Origin: Methylobacter marinus A45 | GTDB taxonomy: Bacteria; Pseudomonadota; Gammaproteobacteria; Methylococcales; Methylomonadaceae | Assembly: GCF_000383855.1 (NCBI RefSeq) | Contig: NZ_KB912877.1 | Coordinates: 2,871,579 to 2,935,578, forward strand | DNA length: 64,000 nucleotides | Reading direction: 5' to 3' | Part shown: one piece after another, positions 28,547 to 42,684 of the stretch | How the letters are laid out: every line of letters begins with the position of its first letter | Numbering within the stretch: the stretch's first letter is position 1 | The notes under the pieces: generated by a model | The model's database searches: none | What the model was told of the DNA's origin: nothing | Seen by the model: only the letters and a program-made list of their open reading frames with translations | Position numbers and translations under genes: made by a program

Positions 28547-28919
28547 GTCAATATCCTCTTTAAAGTTTTAAATTGGTTCTTTGGGTAACTTCGATTGAGA
28601 CTATACGTATATTTCCGGATTAACAATGCGGAAAAAACTAGATAAATTATTTCCTTTTATGAAGCAATCATAAGGTGCTCAGCAGATTGTCAGTCAAGTT
28701 GCATTATGGTTGTCCGGTAATAAGTGACTGAGATGTCATACGGGAATGGACCTTTTTTAAGCTCGCGATAGCCGGGGTTTCTCAGTTACCAGCCGGGATT
28801 CGCCCGGATTGACCATATCGCGGTAACCGTATCTATTTAAGAATTCAGCTTTACATGTCGGACTTTGTGTATTACAAAATCACTATAAAGTAATTTTGCT
28901 CAATATCCGGAGTACCCAA
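28547..28919. other. 373-base intergenic region with divergent promoters
   Basis: Lies between the 47-residue membrane protein (minus) and the multicopper oxidase (plus). It should hold both promoters. AT-rich blocks occur near 28600-28670 and 28850-28895. No operator or RNA element was recognised. Confidence 0.4.
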
Positions 28920-30569
28920 ATGCCAAACACGATTAACATTCAGCGCCGCAAACTGTTGAAGTATGCTGGTCTCACGGCTGCAATGGCTGCTGCTTACCCA
29001 TTTTTGTCCTATGCCGAAAGCATGGCGATGGGCAATCAGGCATCAAAAGATTTCGATCCGGATGTGGAAATTGAATTAACGCAGGAAGTTGCCCATGTTC
29101 CTATCTTCAAAGGTCCTGAAACGCGAATCTGGAAAGTCTCCGGCAAGGTATTGAAAGGGCCTGAAGCCGCGATAGAAAATCATGCGGCGAGCTATATCGC
29201 GCCCACCATACGCCTGCAAAAAGGGCAGAAGGTCAGGATCATTCTGAAAAACAATTTGCCGGCCCAATCCATTTTGCATTGGCACGGTTTGCATGTTCCT
29301 TCCAAAATGGACGGCAATCCCATGTATGCCGTTGATCAGGGGCAGGCATTCGTCTATGAGTTTACCATTCTGAATCGGGCCGGATTCTATTGGTACCATG
29401 CCCATACGCATAGTGTTACCGCCAAACAGGTTTATTCAGGTCTGGCGGGGCTCTTTATCGTCAGTGACGCGGAAGAGCAGGCACTGGATTTGCCCAAGGG
29501 CGAATATGATGTCGCGCTTGCAATTCAGGACCGCAGTTTCGACAATCAGAATCAGCTGCATTACAACAACCATATGATGCAGCGCATGCAGGGGTTTCTG
29601 GGTGATCAGATTATGATCAATGGCCAGCCCGATTATATCTTGCCGGTTGCCACCCGGGCCTATCGATTAAGGTTGCTGAACGGCTCTAATTCGCGCATTT
29701 ATAAATTGGCTTGGGATGATGGTACCCCTATGACGGTCATTGGCGTGGATGGCGGATTGCTGGAACATCCGGAGCAACATGCTTATATGATGCTGGCTCC
29801 GGGAGAACGGCGCGAGATCTGGGTGGATTTCAGCGGTAAACCGGTAGGGACTGAGCTGAACCTGCGCAGTCTTCCGTTTGAATCCTCCATGCATGGAGGC
29901 ATGCATGGCGGTGGCATGATGGGTGGGCGCGGCATGATGGGTAGGCGAGGCATGATGGGTAGGCGAGGCATGATGGGAGGGCGCGGCATGATGTCGGGCG
30001 GCGATTTGCCTTTAGGCGGCGATTATGCTGTGTTGAAGGTCAAGGTTTCCAGGCAGGTGCAGGCGCAGGATAAATTGCCTGAACGCCTGACGACTATCAA
30101 GCCGTTGCGCTTGCAGGATGCCGCCAATGCTGACAATCCCAGAAACATTCTCTTGTCCATGCGTCATATGTCCGCTTTGCTAAACGGACGCTCTTACGCG
30201 ATGGATGATGTTCGGCCCGATGAAATCATTCCGGTCAATACCCTGCAAGTTATAACATTCGATAATGGTTTTAGCGGCGGGATGGGCATGGGCATGGGAG
30301 GCATGATGGCGATGCCGCATCCCATGCATATTCACGGTGAGCAGTTCCAGGTGCTGAGGCGCGAAATTAACCCGGGTTTCAGGTCGGGGCATGAATCGGT
30401 AGCGGCGGGTTTTGTCGACAGCGGCTGGAAAGATACGGTGCTGGTTATGCCGGGAGAGAAGGTCACGATTTTAAAGCCTTTTAACGATTATACCGGGATC
30501 TTTATGTACCACTGTCATAATCTCGAGCATGAAGATATGGGCATGATGCGCGATTTCCTCATTAAATAA
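28920..30569 (+). CDS. Tat-exported multicopper oxidase with Met-rich insert
   Basis: 549-residue three-domain multicopper oxidase of the CueO/CotA type. A twin-arginine signal (QRRKLLKYAG) opens the protein. All four copper-binding blocks are present: HWHGLH near residue 122, WYHAHTHS near 160, HPMHIHGEQF near 472 and YHCHNLEHEDMGMM near the end, giving type 1 (His, Cys, His, Met), type 2 and type 3 copper sites. A Met/Gly/Arg-rich insert at about residues 324-362 is built from 18-base tandem repeats and resembles copper-sensing Met-rich loops of cuprous oxidases. Start chosen at 28920 (CCGGAG upstream). Confidence 0.92.
   Translation: MPNTINIQRRKLLKYAGLTAAMAAAYPFLSYAESMAMGNQASKDFDPDVEIELTQEVAHVPIFKGPETRIWKVSGKVLKGPEAAIENHAASYIAPTIRLQKGQKVRIILKNNLPAQSILHWHGLHVPSKMDGNPMYAVDQGQAFVYEFTILNRAGFYWYHAHTHSVTAKQVYSGLAGLFIVSDAEEQALDLPKGEYDVALAIQDRSFDNQNQLHYNNHMMQRMQGFLGDQIMINGQPDYILPVATRAYRLRLLNGSNSRIYKLAWDDGTPMTVIGVDGGLLEHPEQHAYMMLAPGERREIWVDFSGKPVGTELNLRSLPFESSMHGGMHGGGMMGGRGMMGRRGMMGRRGMMGGRGMMSGGDLPLGGDYAVLKVKVSRQVQAQDKLPERLTTIKPLRLQDAANADNPRNILLSMRHMSALLNGRSYAMDDVRPDEIIPVNTLQVITFDNGFSGGMGMGMGGMMAMPHPMHIHGEQFQVLRREINPGFRSGHESVAAGFVDSGWKDTVLVMPGEKVTILKPFNDYTGIFMYHCHNLEHEDMGMMRDFLIK
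29913..29990 (+). repeat. 18-base tandem repeat encoding GMMGRR units
   Basis: Four near-identical 18-base units (GGCATGATGGGTAGGCGA and variants) at 29913, 29931, 29949 and 29967, followed by a partial fifth. Units two and three are identical. They encode a Gly-Met-Met-Gly-Arg-Arg/Gly repeat inside the oxidase. Confidence 0.9.
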
Positions 30570-30659
30570 GGTTGTTTTGCACATCGCGAAAAAAACTGAT
30601 TAATGATCCTCTGCAAATGGCGGTACACTTAACCGTTTTAAGTTATCAAAAATCAGGTC

Positions 30660-31109
30660 ATGGGTGATTATCAACATATTTTACTGGCTGTGGATTATTC
30701 CGGTCATGATGATACGGTGGTCCGTAAAGCCAGGATGCTGGCGAAACAATACCGGTCCCGACTGAGCATTATCCATGTGCTGGATGACATCCCCATGTCG
30801 GATACGGCTTATGGCACTGTGATTCCGCTGGATCGCGATTCGGGCTATGATCTGTTGGAAGAGAAGAAATCCCGGTTGGTGCAAATAGCGGATAAGTTGG
30901 GCATCGAGTCTGCCGATCGGTGGTTGGTCTGGGGAGTGCCTCATCAGGAGATTGTGTCGATCGCCGAACACGAACAGGTCGATCTGATCGTGCTGGGTTC
31001 GCATGGTCGGCATGGCCTGGCATTATTATTGGGTTCAACGGCGAATAGCGTCCTGCATGATGCTAGCTGCGATGTCATGGCAGTTAGGTTAAGGGATGAT
31101 GAGCCATAA
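30660..31109 (+). CDS. Universal stress protein, UspA family
   Basis: 149-residue single-domain USP, beginning YQHILLAVDYS and ending with the ATP-binding signature GSHGRHGLALLLGSTANSVL (G-2x-G-9x-G-S). Cytoplasmic. It is 90 bases downstream of the multicopper oxidase; co-transcription is possible. Confidence 0.93.
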   Translation: MGDYQHILLAVDYSGHDDTVVRKARMLAKQYRSRLSIIHVLDDIPMSDTAYGTVIPLDRDSGYDLLEEKKSRLVQIADKLGIESADRWLVWGVPHQEIVSIAEHEQVDLIVLGSHGRHGLALLLGSTANSVLHDASCDVMAVRLRDDEP

Positions 31110-31135
31110 GCGTTTATATAAATTAGAGTAAAAAT

Positions 31136-31861
31136 ATGACAAAGCCGAAAGTCAGGCAGGTGGTTTTGGATACCGAAACTACCGGACTTAATCCTCAGGA
31201 AGGGCACAGAATCATTGAAATCGGCTGCGTGGAACTGGTGAACCGCCGTCTGACGCAAAATCGGTTTCATGTTTATATCAATCCTGACCGTGTTATTGAT
31301 CAGGGGGCCATCGAGGTTCATGGCATTACCAATGAATTTTTAGAGGATAAGCCGCGTTTCGAGGCTATTGTCGAAGATTTTATCGCGTTTATCCGCGGCG
31401 CCGAATTGATCATTCACAATGCACCGTTCGATGTCGGGTTTATCAATCATGAATTCGCCTTGCTCAATAACGGAACCGGCAGTGTCGTCGATTACAGCGA
31501 GGTATTCGATACGCTGACGTATGCCCGCCAGAAGCATCCCGGGCAGAGAAACAGTCTGGATGCGCTGTGTAAACGCTATGGTATTGATAACAGCCACCGC
31601 GATTTGCACGGCGCATTGCTGGATGCCGAGATTCTGGCCGATGTGTTCCTGATAATGACTGGCGGGCAGTTCTCCTTGCTTGACGAAGGGTTGTCGGAAC
31701 AGGAGGCGGTCAGCACGAATATGGTGTACAGCGTTTTGCCGGCCGATCGCCCGGCACTGAAAGTCATTCGTTGTAATGAAGAAGAGCTGCGGGCGCATCA
31801 GCAGCGTCTGGAAGCTGTCGAAAAAGCCAGCGGTGCCTGCATCTGGAATCAGTTGGTTTGA
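31136..31861 (+). CDS. dnaQ: DNA polymerase III epsilon subunit
   Basis: 3'-5' proofreading exonuclease of the replicative polymerase. The 241 residues carry ExoI LDTETTGL near residue 12, ExoII HNAPFDVGF near 96 and ExoIII HRDLHGALLDAEILADV near 160. A C-terminal tail that binds the alpha subunit follows. rnhA, its usual neighbour, is absent. Confidence 0.96.
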   Translation: MTKPKVRQVVLDTETTGLNPQEGHRIIEIGCVELVNRRLTQNRFHVYINPDRVIDQGAIEVHGITNEFLEDKPRFEAIVEDFIAFIRGAELIIHNAPFDVGFINHEFALLNNGTGSVVDYSEVFDTLTYARQKHPGQRNSLDALCKRYGIDNSHRDLHGALLDAEILADVFLIMTGGQFSLLDEGLSEQEAVSTNMVYSVLPADRPALKVIRCNEEELRAHQQRLEAVEKASGACIWNQLV

Positions 31862-31867
31862 ATCGTT

Positions 31868-31891
31868 GCGGGCGACCGATTGGCCGCCCGC
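31868..31891. terminator. Hairpin between convergent dnaQ and helicase genes
   Basis: Stem GCGGGCG (31868-31874) and CGCCCGC (31885-31891) in the 39 bases between two convergent genes. No clear T run on either side, so a bidirectional terminator is only probable. Confidence 0.4.
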
Positions 31892-31900
31892 GGAATTTCA

Positions 31901-33661
31901 TCATTCAGCGGATTTTGACTTTGCTCGCTTGGACGTGGAACTCATTCTTTTTTTGCTTTTTGCCGCTTTTTTACTGTCGTCATCCATTTTTCTGGAACCC
32001 GATTCAATTCTTGATATATTGAGCGGTTGGCCGGCGACCCGGACTTTCTTCAACTCCTGAAACAGTGTCTTGGGCATGCCGGCAGGCAGTTCCACCATGC
32101 TGTAATTATCTTCAATTTTAATGCGCGCGATGTGTTCGCCATCAAGTCCTGTCTCATTGGCTATGGCGCCGACAATGTTGCCGGGCTTTACGCCATGGCT
32201 ATGGCCGACTTCGATGCGGAACAGCTCCATTTCGATGCCCGCGCCGCCGCGTCTGGACTTGCGCTCTCTCGGGGCGCTGTCTTCCTTTCGCGACCGGTCC
32301 GGCCTGTCTTCCCGGCTTGCCTTGGTCTTTTTGGGCGGTTGCATCAGCAGCGGTGTATCGCCTTGAACCATCTTAGCCAGGGCGGCGGCTATTTCGAGCG
32401 CCGAAACATTATGTTCCTGCTGGTATTGGTCCAGCAGTTGGCTGAAAAAGCTCAGTTCCTCGGCCGCCAGGGTATCGGTAATGTTCTGTTTGAAGCGGGC
32501 GATACGCTTGTTGTTGATGATTTCGGTCGAAGGCAGGCCCATTTCCTCAACTTTTTGCTTGGTCGCTTTTTCTATATTGGCGAGCAGCTTTTTTTCCCGC
32601 GGCGCGATAAAAAGAATGGCGTCGCCGGTGCGTCCCGCGCGGCCGGTTCTGCCGATGCGATGAACATAGGATTCGGTATCGTAAGGGATGTCATAGTTGA
32701 CGACATGCGTGATACGGTCCACGTCCAGGCCGCGAGCGGCCACGTCGGTCGCGATCAGAATGTCCAGCTTGCCGTTTTTCAGATTGGCAATCGCGCGCTC
32801 GCGCAAGGCCTGTGACATATCGCCGTTGATCGCGGCGGCGGAAAAACCGCGCGCTTCCAGTTTCTCGGCCAGTTCCACGGTGGCGGTCTTGGTTCTGACG
32901 AAGATAATCATGCCGTCGAAGGTTTCGACTTCCAGAATGCGTGTCAACGCGTCCAGCTTGTGCACGCCGCTGACCATCCAATAGCGTTGCCGTATGTTTT
33001 CGGCCGAGGTAGTCGTGACTTTGATCGTGACCTGGACCGGATCAACCAGATATTTCTGCGCGATTTTACGGATGGCCGTTGGCATGGTTGCTGAAAACAA
33101 CGCAATTTGGCGCTGTTCCGGAATCTGCTCAAGTATCCATTCCACATCATCGATAAAGCCCATGCGCAGCATTTCGTCAGCTTCGTCCAGGACCAGATAA
33201 TTCAGGCCGTCCAGCCTCAATGTGCCCTTGCGCATGTGGTCCATGACCCGGCCCGGCGTGCCGACCACGACATGAGCGCCGCGCTTAAGATGGCGTAGTT
33301 GGGAACTGTAATCCTGTCCGCCGTATATGGGCAGAACATGGAAGCCTTTCAAGTGAGCGGCATAGCGCTGAAACGCTTCCGCCACCTGAATGGCCAGTTC
33401 GCGCGTTGGCGCCAGAACCAGAACCTGAGGATCTTTTTGTTTGAGGTCCAGTCGTGAAAGGATGGGCAACGCAAAGGCCGCCGTTTTACCCGTGCCTGTT
33501 TGTGCCTGCCCCAGAACGTCTTTGCCTGCCATCAAGTGCGGGATTGTTTGTGCCTGAATCGGCGAGGGTGTTTCATAACCGACATCATCCAATGCGCGTA
33601 GCACCGGTTCGCTCAGTGCTAAGTCACGGAAAGAGGGTAATGTTGAAACATCGTTGGACAT
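31901..33661 (-). CDS. deaD: DEAD-box RNA helicase of the DeaD/CsdA type
   Basis: 586 residues from the ATG at 33661 (AGGTAA upstream); an open frame to 33724 is not needed. Motifs: Q motif with F upstream (FRDLALSEPVLRAL), Walker A AQTGTGKT near residue 48, DEAD box near 155, SAT near 190 and HRIGRTGRAGRTG near 330. A DbpA-like RNA-binding domain and a Lys/Ser/Arg-rich tail follow. DeaD/CsdA works in ribosome assembly and RNA decay in the cold. Confidence 0.93.
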   Translation of the reverse strand: MSNDVSTLPSFRDLALSEPVLRALDDVGYETPSPIQAQTIPHLMAGKDVLGQAQTGTGKTAAFALPILSRLDLKQKDPQVLVLAPTRELAIQVAEAFQRYAAHLKGFHVLPIYGGQDYSSQLRHLKRGAHVVVGTPGRVMDHMRKGTLRLDGLNYLVLDEADEMLRMGFIDDVEWILEQIPEQRQIALFSATMPTAIRKIAQKYLVDPVQVTIKVTTTSAENIRQRYWMVSGVHKLDALTRILEVETFDGMIIFVRTKTATVELAEKLEARGFSAAAINGDMSQALRERAIANLKNGKLDILIATDVAARGLDVDRITHVVNYDIPYDTESYVHRIGRTGRAGRTGDAILFIAPREKKLLANIEKATKQKVEEMGLPSTEIINNKRIARFKQNITDTLAAEELSFFSQLLDQYQQEHNVSALEIAAALAKMVQGDTPLLMQPPKKTKASREDRPDRSRKEDSAPRERKSRRGGAGIEMELFRIEVGHSHGVKPGNIVGAIANETGLDGEHIARIKIEDNYSMVELPAGMPKTLFQELKKVRVAGQPLNISRIESGSRKMDDDSKKAAKSKKRMSSTSKRAKSKSAE

Positions 33662-33776
33662 GAATTTACCTGTAGAAAGATAGAAGGCGCGTGTGCGCAG
33701 AGGAATGTTTGTATAACCGGGCATTGTACCGCATTATATTGGCATTTGCATAAATTGATCGAGCTTGAGGGAAAAT

Positions 33777-34220
33777 ATGAAAATCTGGGTGGATGCGGAC
33801 GCTTGTCCTAACGTGATCAAGGATATTTTGTATCGCGCGGCCGGGCGCAAGCAGTTGGAACTGATCCTCGTCGCCAACCATTTTCTGGCCGCGCCGCCTT
33901 CGCGGCTGATTCGTGCCGTGCAGGTGTCGGGCGGTTTTGATGTGGCCGATAACTACATCGTCCAGCACCTGCAGGAAAACGATCTGGTGATTACCGCCGA
34001 CATCCCGCTGGCGGCCGAGGTGATTGCGAAAAACGCCCATGCCCTTAATCCGCGGGGCGAGCTTTATACCAAGGACAACATCAAAGACCGGCTGGCCATG
34101 CGCGATCTCATGGACGAATTGCGCAGCGCCGGGCAGCTATCGGGCGGGCCGGCACCGCTCGGTGCGCGCGACAAGCAGGATTTTGCCAATGCTCTGGACA
34201 GGTTGCTGGCTAAATATTGA
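33777..34220 (+). CDS. YaiI/YqxD family (UPF0178) PIN-like protein
   Basis: 147 residues, starting [18 protein letters not shown], the signature of the UPF0178 family. The conserved acidic residues ([24 protein letters not shown]) suggest a PIN-like nuclease fold, but no activity is established. GAGGG precedes the ATG at 33777. Confidence 0.9.
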   Translation: MKIWVDADACPNVIKDILYRAAGRKQLELILVANHFLAAPPSRLIRAVQVSGGFDVADNYIVQHLQENDLVITADIPLAAEVIAKNAHALNPRGELYTKDNIKDRLAMRDLMDELRSAGQLSGGPAPLGARDKQDFANALDRLLAKY

Positions 34221-34319
34221 GGTTATAGCGTAATTTGTGCTTACAGGCTGAGTTTTGCTTATTTGCTTGTTATAATGGCGACGGTTTTGTAACTGTATTA
34301 ATTCTGATCGAGAGATTTC

Positions 34320-35195
34320 ATGATTCAAGGTAGTATCGTAGCTTTAGTAACGCCGATGGATGAAAGCGGTGCAGTGGACAGGGACAGTCTGAAAAAATTA
34401 GTGGAATATCATATTGAGCAGGGCACGGACGCGATCGTTGCGGTAGGCACGACAGGCGAGTCAGCGACGCTGGACGAGGACGAACATTGTGCAGTTATAA
34501 AGTGGGTTGTCGATTATGTCGATGGCCGAATCCCTGTCATTGCCGGAACCGGCGCAAACGCGACCACTGAAGCGATCAACCTGACTCGCCGGGCCAAGGA
34601 AGTCGGCGCCGATGCCTGCCTGATCGTGACGCCTTATTACAACAAGCCGACCCAGGAAGGCCTGTATCTGCATCATAAAGCCATCGCCGAGGCCGTCGAT
34701 ATCCCGCAGATTTTATATAACGTGCCCGGCCGTACGGCCTGCGATATGCTGCCGGAAACGGTTGGCCGCCTGTCCCGTGTTAAAAATATCGTCGGTGTTA
34801 AGGAAGCGACCGGCGACCTGTCCCGTGTTAAAAAAATCCGCGAGTTGACGGGCAACGATTTCGCGATCTATACCGGCGACGATGCGACCAGCCGGGAATT
34901 CTGCCTGTTGGGCGGTAACGGCACAATCACTGTGACCGGCAATGTGGCGCCCAAACTGGTCCATGAAATGATTATGGCGGCGATCAACGGCGATAGCGAA
35001 ACGGCTTCGGCGATTGACGCCAAACTGGCTGGCCTGCATAAAAATCTGTTTATTCAGTCCAATCCGATTCCGGTCAAATGGGCTGTTGCCGAAATGGGCC
35101 TGATGGGCAAAGGCATACGCCTGCCGTTAACCTGGCTGACCGAGGAATGTTTCCCCGCCGTGCGCGAGGCGATGCGCCAGGCTGAAGTCATATAG
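34320..35195 (+). CDS. dapA: 4-hydroxy-tetrahydrodipicolinate synthase
   Basis: First dedicated step of lysine and diaminopimelate synthesis: condenses pyruvate with aspartate semialdehyde. The 291-residue TIM barrel contains [15 protein letters not shown] near residue 42, the catalytic Tyr in YNVPGRT near 133 and the Schiff-base Lys in GVKEATGD near 161. It forms the usual pair with bamC, 4 bases downstream. A 17-base direct repeat at 34769 and 34818 encodes LSRVKN/LSRVKK inside the gene. Confidence 0.97.
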   Translation: MIQGSIVALVTPMDESGAVDRDSLKKLVEYHIEQGTDAIVAVGTTGESATLDEDEHCAVIKWVVDYVDGRIPVIAGTGANATTEAINLTRRAKEVGADACLIVTPYYNKPTQEGLYLHHKAIAEAVDIPQILYNVPGRTACDMLPETVGRLSRVKNIVGVKEATGDLSRVKKIRELTGNDFAIYTGDDATSREFCLLGGNGTITVTGNVAPKLVHEMIMAAINGDSETASAIDAKLAGLHKNLFIQSNPIPVKWAVAEMGLMGKGIRLPLTWLTEECFPAVREAMRQAEVI

Positions 35196-35199
35196 GCAC

Positions 35200-35856
35200 A
35201 TGATGAAATCCAGATTAGGATCGCTCGTGGTTATTGCCGCCGTGCTGGGTAACGTGACGGCCTGTTCGTATATTAAAAGCTATTTTCCGGACAAGGAAAA
35301 AGATTATCAGTTCACCACTGAAATTCCCCCTCTGAAACTGCCGCCCGATCTGGACAAGAATGCCGAATTAAGCGCTCCCGCTGCCGATTCAACAGAGCCT
35401 GTGCCCGGCCAGCCGGCTGCGGCGCCTGCTGAACCTTCAGCGGAAGAAGAGGCCGAAACGCCGCGTGTCATTCCGGTGGAACTGGTTAAATTCGAAACGG
35501 GTGAAACCCGTCTGCGCATCGGTGCGCCGGTCGCGAGAGCCTGGCGCATGGTCGGCAAGGCGCTAAGCCGGAACTCGCTGGAAGTCACCGAGCGCAATCA
35601 GGAAGACGCGCTGTTTCATGTTCATTACGACCCGGATGAGCAGGCTGTGGAGGACGGTTTCATCTGGGATGAGGTTGTCTTTCTGTTTCGAGGCCTTCAG
35701 AGCGAGGAGAAGGAATATATCCTCAAGCTGGTAGCCAACAACCGGCACTCGGAAGTGGTTGTTCTGGATGCGGATCGGCAACCGTTATCCGAAGGTCCCG
35801 GTTTAAGATTGCTGACCTTGCTGCAGGAAACCATGTCCACTGATCAGCCTGAATAA
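35200..35856 (+). CDS. bamC: Outer membrane assembly lipoprotein BamC
   Basis: 218-residue lipoprotein of the BAM complex. Signal peptide with a lipobox ending NVTAC (Cys22), then an unstructured Pro/Ala/Glu-rich segment (residues 40-90) with PPLKLPPDL, which binds BamD in E. coli. One helix-grip domain follows (residues 95-190). E. coli BamC has two such domains; here the second appears to be missing, as in many shorter homologues. Confidence 0.85.
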   Translation: MMKSRLGSLVVIAAVLGNVTACSYIKSYFPDKEKDYQFTTEIPPLKLPPDLDKNAELSAPAADSTEPVPGQPAAAPAEPSAEEEAETPRVIPVELVKFETGETRLRIGAPVARAWRMVGKALSRNSLEVTERNQEDALFHVHYDPDEQAVEDGFIWDEVVFLFRGLQSEEKEYILKLVANNRHSEVVVLDADRQPLSEGPGLRLLTLLQETMSTDQPE

Positions 35857-36130
35857 GCTTCGTTTAACGTTGTGCAGAGTGCGGCCGCGTAAACAATGTG
35901 TCTACTAAGAAACGTGAGTTTTATAATTCCCGCAGCTGACTGGTCTTTCCGTCCCTCTTCGGCGTTGCGCAACCAGTTACAAAGCTGGTTATACGCCTTG
36001 AACAGGAACAGAAATCCTGCCTCCGCGGTTCTTATTTCATTGCCGTGCCTAAAGTGTTTAGCGCACTTGCAAAGCCGAACGGCCGAACTCGCTTCACAAC
36101 CTATTTTTCTAATTCTTCATTGTTATCTCT
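35857..36130. other. Leader region of purL
   Basis: 274 bases with no credible gene. It contains a hairpin-forming AACCAG...CTGGTT (about 35970-35991) and an AT-rich end before the purL ATG. No known riboswitch was recognised. Confidence 0.35.
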
Positions 36131-40015
<3,885 letters not shown>

Positions 40016-40185
40016 ACACTCTGTCCATCATAGTGCAGAGGTCGCGCAGACTTAAAGATTCCAGCGCCCGTGATGCGGCTTAAAAAATCGCCGAGGACGT
40101 AGGGCAGTTTCGCGCTAGCAAACTGCCATTGCCGAACTGGTGATGGCGGATTGCTGAAGCGAATCCGCCTTACGAGTTGCTTCCG

Positions 40186-40527
40186 TCAGTGAAACGGGCG
40201 CACCTCGACCGGCGCCCGACAGGCGACGGCAGCCTTACGCCCCCATGCCAGCGCCTCGTCCAGGTCAGCGGCTTCCAGCACCCAAAAACCGCCCACGTGC
40301 TCCTTGGTCTCCAGATACGGTCCGTCGGTGATGAGCACCTCACCATCGGGCTGCGCCCTCAGCGACCTCGCGCTGCTTGCCGGGCGCAGGCCGCCAACGA
40401 AAATTCTGACACCAGCAGCCTTCATTTCGTCGTTGAGTGCGTCAATGTCGCGGGACATCGCTTCGTCCTCTGCGACAAACGGGTCGTAGTCGTCGGGGTG
40501 GTGAATAGCAATCAAATACTGCGTCAT
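40186..40527 (-). CDS. YciI (YCII/DGPF) family protein
   Basis: 113 residues beginning MTQYLIAIHHPDDY with the DGPYLETKEHVGGFWVLEAADLDEALAWG signature of YCII-related proteins, small dimeric ferredoxin-like folds that sometimes act with ECF sigma factors. An attC-like site lies just upstream (40564-40686), on the side expected if this is an integron cassette gene. Its own attC on the other side is not recognisable. Confidence 0.88.
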   Translation of the reverse strand: MTQYLIAIHHPDDYDPFVAEDEAMSRDIDALNDEMKAAGVRIFVGGLRPASSARSLRAQPDGEVLITDGPYLETKEHVGGFWVLEAADLDEALAWGRKAAVACRAPVEVRPFH

Positions 40528-40563
40528 GACTTCTCCTGTAACGGTCTTCAGGCGGACCGGTTG

Positions 40564-40686
40564 AGCTAACGTTTACGGTAAGGGCGCCGCCGCTCTGTGA
40601 GCTTAAACGAAGCCGCTGAACCTTGGTAAAAAACAAGCGCCAAAATCATCAATGGGCGGCGCGTCCCTTCTATCGACTTGTTAAAT
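40564..40686 (-). repeat. attC-like site, distal to the main array
   Basis: About 123 bases, left end GCTAAC, right end CTTGTTAAAT, with inner complementary GGCGCCGCC/GGCGGCGCG blocks. It closely resembles the 123-base site at 61620-61742, including the internal AAACGAAG and GGTAAAAAAC segments. Confidence 0.75.
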
Positions 40687-41198
40687 AAAGCAATACACAA
40701 TAAAGCCAAGTCTTCACTGGCCAAAAACAACAATTTTGCGGTTGAATCAACGATACTGACCCCATTGATTTGTCATTGATTAGTCATCGTTTGGCTCTCC
40801 GTTTTACTTCTAAAGTGCGTGGCTTGATGCGGCATGTCTTGCTAGGTTTACCTCGGCGGATTATGTCTCATGGCTGCTCCGGCCGCAATAAATCTTCCCG
40901 CAAGACGGCCAAGATGCCGTTCATTCCCTTCGACAGCGACTTGCTGACATTGGCGTTGATTAATGACTATGCCCTCTCTTTCAGCCCATTGATCCGGGAC
41001 AACCAAAGAGTGATTCCAGTCATGTGAACGGAACAAATGCGGAATAACCGGGTAAAGTCCTGCAATCGCGGATGACGGCGGCCTGAAAAACAAGCTGATG
41101 CAAGACCTGATCTGGTCGAACGGCCTGTCCCCGCCGGTATCGCGAGCGCCGCTCACCGCGCCCCGTTTCACTCCAGCCATCATGGTAGAGGAGGACTT
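40687..41198. other. 512-base stretch with no supportable gene
   Basis: Open frames at 40770-41027 (plus) and 40848-41183 (minus) show no ribosome site, no recognisable motif and unusual composition. This looks like decayed or foreign DNA between the attC-like site and the G+C-rich plus-strand block. Confidence 0.4.
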
Positions 41199-42643
41199 AT
41201 GAGATTACGCCTATTGGGTTCGTATTCGTTGCAATGCTCGCATCCGCGCCCGCGATGAGCGGCTCGAAAAACGGTTCGGGCAACTTCCATCGACTCCCTG
41301 CATCGCTAGAGCAAAAGGTCCGGATTCTTCAGGCCGATCTCGAGGCCAAAGGCTACAAGGTCGCGCGCGGCTTCTGGGACCTGTTCACGATCGAGGATTG
41401 CCAGTTCTCGATCGCCGTGATCGGCAACTGTCTCGGAAACAACCCGGCATCACCGTATGTTTTCCCTTCCGTTCCGCTTTGGCCGGACGAGTTCGTGGAC
41501 GCGCACATGAAAGACCTGCTCGGACCGATGCCGGAGGATACCTGGGTCACGTTCCGTCTCGATGAGCGGGAGGCGCTGGTCGTGCTGGCGCAGCTTCCGC
41601 CGCCCGCGAAGTACTTCACACCCCTACGCCTTTTCGCGCGAAGGACTCATCGATCCCGAGAATCTGGTCTTCCAGTCGGTCACGGACCCTTTCCTGCGGG
41701 AACTGCTGTTCACCGCTTCGCCGAATCCGTCCCGTTCGCTGGTGTTCGCGACCTTCGGCAACAGCATCAACAACGTCGTCATCGAGCGGCAGTCCGGGGC
41801 GGCCTTCGACCAGCAGCGCTTTTTCATCGTCACGCCCGATGCCGTGATGGAGCGGGCAGTGACCGAGGCGCTCCTGCGGGCGGGCGTTCCCGATCGCAAT
41901 CAGGTGTTTACCGCGCCCGTGTCAACGGAGATTTTCCAGGCAGGGCTCGGGCCCGAGGCGGACGACCTGGCGCTCAGCATCCGCTGGCCATACTCCGGGT
42001 GAGGGACATGAACACGGCGCGTCCGACCGAGCCTTATCCCAAGCCCGCTTACGATGAGAGGACCGCCCGCTCCGAGCTTGGGTTGCTGGGTGATTTCGCG
42101 GCGCTGATCGAGTCCGTCAAGCAGCACTGGGAACAGACTTACGCCCCCGCACTGCCGTTCCAGGCTCTGGAACTGGCCGTGGATCTCATCGGGCAGCACT
42201 GCATCGAGCGCCCCATGAACTGCCTCGGCGACAACCAGGACGAAGACTGGCGGCTCAGCCAGCGCGCCAATATCGATTCGGGCCAGGTGCTTGCCGTCGT
42301 GGGTACCGGCAACGCCACGTACTCAAGCATCGCGCTCAATCGCTCGTCGGTTCTCCAGGGCATCGGGAACGTCTTCGACGAAGATCTCGCGGGGACCGCA
42401 TCGGCCTTTTCGGAACCGGTCGACAATGCCGACCGGTTCTACGTCCAGTACTTCGCGCGCGACTGTACGGGACTCGCCTACTGCTTTGAAATCACGGAGG
42501 CGTTGATTCCGAAGGGCGAGACAGTGACATTCATCGAGCGGAACTACGTTGTTCCGGGTACGGCCCGGGGCGCCGATTCCAGGCAGACACTGACCCCGTT
42601 GGTCATTGTCTTCGACGGCAAGGAACGGCCGCAGAGCCCCTGA
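41199..42643 (+). pseudogene. Secreted protein gene broken by several frameshifts
   Basis: A strong ribosome site (AGAGGAGG) precedes the ATG at 41199, which starts MRLRLL. After one frame change near 41218 the signal peptide continues as FVFVAMLASAPA. The frame then runs through GYKVARGFWDLFTIEDCQFSI to about 41620. It moves to another frame (REGLIDPENLVFQSVTDPFL ... LSIRWPYSG, stop at 42003). The first frame resumes from 42008 (MNTARPTEPYPKPAYDERT) and ends at 42643. Either one gene with three indels, or two genes with the first damaged. The product is unrecognised. Higher G+C than its surroundings. Confidence 0.6.
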
Positions 42644-42684
42644 CAAGTGTGCGGCCGCAAAATGCCTATATGTGGAGGTATACC

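Noticed and set aside
40770-41183. Two overlapping opposite-strand open frames near 41 kb
   Set aside because: No supporting motif or ribosome site; composition unlike coding sequence around it.
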